From: Oxyruncus cristatus
Taxonomy: Eukaryota > Chordata > Aves > Passeriformes > Cotingidae
Direction: 5' to 3'
NCBI GenBank assembly: GCA_013399855.1
Contig: VXAY01000769.1
Location: forward strand, 466,959-530,958
DNA length: 64,000 nt
Shown here: positions 61,601 to 64,000 of the stretch, piece after piece
How positions within the stretch are numbered: the first letter of the stretch is position 1
How the letters are laid out: each line of letters starts with the position of its first letter
The notes under the pieces: generated by a model
Database searches by the model: none
What the model was told of the DNA's origin: nothing
Seen by the model: only the letters and a program-made list of their open reading frames with translations
Made by a program: the position numbers and the translations under genes

Positions 61601-61690
61601 TTTCATAGATGGCAATGGAAAACAAGTCTTCTACAAAAAATCCCACTGTTCCATCCTGTCCCCTCGTCACTTCAAATGATGTTTATTAAA
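61494..61690 (+). other. Candidate terminal exon (weak)
   Basis: A good 3' splice-site pattern, TGTCCTTTTCTTACAG, ends at about 61,496 and is followed by 60 open codons to a TGA at 61,677-61,679. ATTAAA, a polyadenylation-signal variant, follows near 61,688. The peptide ends LSFIDGNGKQVFYKKSHCSI followed by a few residues. I do not recognise it and see no signal peptide or domain. Copy A (59,626) has the same acceptor but stops early. A 60-codon open stretch can occur by chance, so this is only a candidate. Confidence 0.2.
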
Positions 61691-62139
61691 GAAGTTGTTT
61701 TAGAAATTATATGTTAGTAAATTTTAGAAATCAAAATTTAAACATATAAGTGCAAACTCTTACAATAAATGGAAGAGCTAAGTTACTTCCAAATAAACAC
61801 AGTCCTATTCTAATTATAAAGAACAGGTGAGGATATATTGCTGTAATCTTTATATTAATAGGACTGTGTATATGCAGATGCACGCAAAATGATCTTCAGA
61901 CTAATCTATCCTACCTTGTAACAACATAATAGTAGCTATAGGATATAGCTGGCAGATGGAAATCTACAATCCTCTCTCATATATTGTATGAATAAGCTTT
62001 AATTCTTCAGCACTGTAGTATGGTAGGAATTGTGGCAGTATCATTTGAGAAAAAAAACCCCAAAGATAATGGAGAGAAAGGTGCCTGAAAGTAGTGATGT
62101 AATCAACTGAATGGATTTGGGATGTTGTTATTACAGAGC
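61691..62139. other. AT-rich unique DNA
   Basis: Nothing recognised. Confidence 0.5.
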
Positions 62140-62346
62140 GTTGGATTTTTTCTTTCTGATTCTTCGGATGGCAGGTGTAATGCACTGGTTAAAAGATGCA
62201 GTGTGCTTCACCATTGTCTCGAACGTGGAGCTAAAGAGCCTTGATGCCACAGCTAGGCTACTGCAGGAGCTGAACTGTTTGCAAAAGCTCCAGGAGGTAC
62301 CTAGCAAGCCATCGAAGGCAGCTGGATGAGCAAAAAGATAAAAAGA
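62140..62346 (+). mobile_element. Possible 3' end of an endogenous retrovirus internal region
   Basis: Moderately GC-rich sequence directly upstream of an LTR-like block. It ends in the purine-rich run GAGCAAAAAGATAAAAAGA immediately before a TG start, which resembles a polypurine tract before a 3' LTR. Frames on both strands (62,111-62,373) show no recognisable viral domain. The reading depends on the LTR call next to it. An unrelated GC-rich sequence is the alternative. Confidence 0.4.
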
Positions 62347-62759
62347 TGTTACAGTCAAGAACACGGCCAGCACTTACTCTCCCAAATAAGGTATGCCAGG
62401 CAGATCTCGCTTGGATACTGGTGAACTGGCCAATGGACATCCAGGGGCCACCGTGGCAAGGGTATTTAAGGCGGTGCTGGGGTCAGCTGTGGGAGCTGCT
62501 GCTACTCTGTTACCCTGCCTGTTCCTCAGAGGCTACAGGAAAGCCCAACTGAGACCCATCAGCTTGCAAGCCAGTGGCACTCCATGGTGGTGGTGACTCC
62601 TGTCCTGTGCTTTTAACAGTTACCCTTAGCCCTTCCTGCTTTTCTATCTTCCTTCGTTCTCTGTGCTCTTTTGTACAAAATAAAGTTGAATTATTGTTTT
62701 GGGATCCAGCATCTGGTGTTGTTTGTGCCTTAATCTCACTTATGGGAATGTTTTAGAAC
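62347..62759 (+). mobile_element. Probable endogenous retrovirus LTR
   Basis: It starts TGTTACAGTCAAGAACACGG after the purine-rich tract. A TATTTAAGG box at about 62,463-62,470 is followed about 215 bp later by AATAAA at 62,679-62,684, then GGGATCCAGCATCTGGTG and a T/G-rich stretch. This is the U3-R-U5 order of a retroviral LTR. The right end is unsure (TTTAGAACC near 62,760, without a clean CA), and no target duplication is visible. The family is not identified. Confidence 0.6.
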
Positions 62760-64000
62760 CTGATTCCCCTCTTCATCTAAGCAGATTGGAACAGCAAGTT
62801 ATCCAGTGACTTTTTAGCTCTGTAGGAGATTGCTGCAGATTTTACAGGCTGTCTGCTGATGGCAATCTAAGCAGGCCTGAACTTTTCAGGTTATTATGTC
62901 TGCAATAGTCAAAATATCTCTTTAATAAGTACTTACTTTTTCTCACAGGAAAACTTTTTATCCATCTAGAGATTGTCTACTGGTTTATTCTTCCTTCTCC
63001 TTGATCACGCCACTTTAGTGGTTGAAGAAAATGTGTTTAAGTTAAATTATTAGCTGTAAACTTACCTAGTAAAAATTCCTAAGTAGTTCCAGTAGGTCTT
63101 GCTAGGTAATGCACTTTGATTTTGCCTTTTCAACTGATTCTAACCTTTGTACTTCAAAACTTCTCAATAACCAAATCAAAACTGACAATAAATTACTATT
63201 AGAAGTTCACTATTACAGGATAGATGAGAAAATATGTTCACAGGGTGCTATACTTTTACAAACTTTCATGCGCTTTTCTTAATCCATTAATTCTCCTGCA
63301 TCATATAGAAGCAATGACAAATAAGAACATTCCTACATCAACCAGTTATTGCTTTTATTTACAAAGATTTTTATGGTGTTCTACTAAATTTCTCAAGTAA
63401 AAGAGGGTTGATGTGAGAATAATGAATTTGCTTTTACTGCTGATTTTTATCTGTGAAATAATTATTTCAGGCTTCTAATATACTGTGCCACCAAGTAGTG
63501 GCTGTTTTTACATTCCACATTTAAATGTTGAGTCTTTTAGAAAAATAAACTAATACAATGTGGATGTAGGAAACAAATTAAAAAAAGTCAGGATGCTAAT
63601 GACATAGGATCTTGAAAGCATGATCTAAAATGCAAGAAATAATACCTTTTGAAAAAAAACAGCCAAACTTATGTGACATTGCCAATATTATGTCACAAAT
63701 ACTTGTATCAATCCCATCTGATACAGTAAAATCCTTGGAAATGTTTTTTTTTTTAAATATATTGCTTCAGTCTACTGGTTATGACTGTGGCAGAACCTTC
63801 TCAAGCAATTTTAAAGATACCAGGTGGGCGAATAAGCAGGGAACTCTATATCTGTCTAAATAGGTCAAATGAGAAAATGAACAGATGAAGGAGTGTGATA
63901 TAATTTCTAAAATGAGCTCTATGGTTGTTTGAAATATAAGGTTTTCTCTGCACATTTAAGGACACACTGACAAATACTGCCCTAACTTTTATCTCTTTCA
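62760..64000. other. AT-rich unique DNA, nothing recognised
   Basis: No repeat, exon or RNA gene is seen up to the window edge. Confidence 0.5.

Overview
This window looks like a stretch of avian nuclear DNA, either intergenic or inside a very large intron. It is AT-rich and dense with stop codons. Apart from one weak candidate terminal exon near 61.5 kb, I see no convincing host gene. The bird assignment rests on the repeats. There are seven relics of CR1, the LINE family typical of bird genomes, several with the characteristic 3' end built around an ATTCTATG-like tail. There are also long terminal repeats (LTRs) of endogenous retroviruses that I recognise as common bird types, and a decayed RTE-clade LINE that resembles the patchily distributed avian RTE elements (AviRTE). 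No tRNA, rRNA, CRISPR array, operon or bacterial-type signal was found.

Layout: 1-31 kb is nearly empty. It holds AT-rich unique DNA, a few simple repeats, a GC-rich unassigned segment at 340-760 and three short CR1 scraps at 12.2, 15.7 and 20.3 kb. At 22.8 kb a 129-bp block bracketed by single Ns exactly repeats a block at 23,970-24,098, which is most likely an assembly artefact. From 32 to 36 kb two dead LINEs sit tail to head: an RTE-type element on the minus strand (32,006-33,540) and a CR1 on the plus strand (34,125-35,765). Both have lost central reverse-transcriptase sequence.

From 36 to 41.4 kb the DNA is AT-rich and unique. From 41.4 to 56.6 kb repeats dominate. In order these are an LTR fragment, a CR1 3' end, a clean solo LTR with a perfect 5-bp target duplication (42,625-43,563), a truncated plus-strand LTR, a CR1 3' end, a GC-rich solo LTR of about 1.1 kb (50,362-51,482), another CR1, another LTR, and an ERVL-like LTR with internal duplications. 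The last part, 56.6-64 kb, has a 164/160-bp dispersed duplication (59,626 and 61,441) and what looks like the 3' end of an endogenous retrovirus with its LTR (62,140-62,760).

No genes work together here; the content is repeat history, with a few possible conserved noncoding elements that only alignment could confirm. I did not find an undescribed system that I can defend. The items most worth checking are the duplicated block with an open frame and splice acceptor at 61.5 kb, the RTE element as a marker of horizontal transfer, and the three single-N junctions that appear to mark assembly errors. Boundaries and family names come from recognition by eye, without an alignment.
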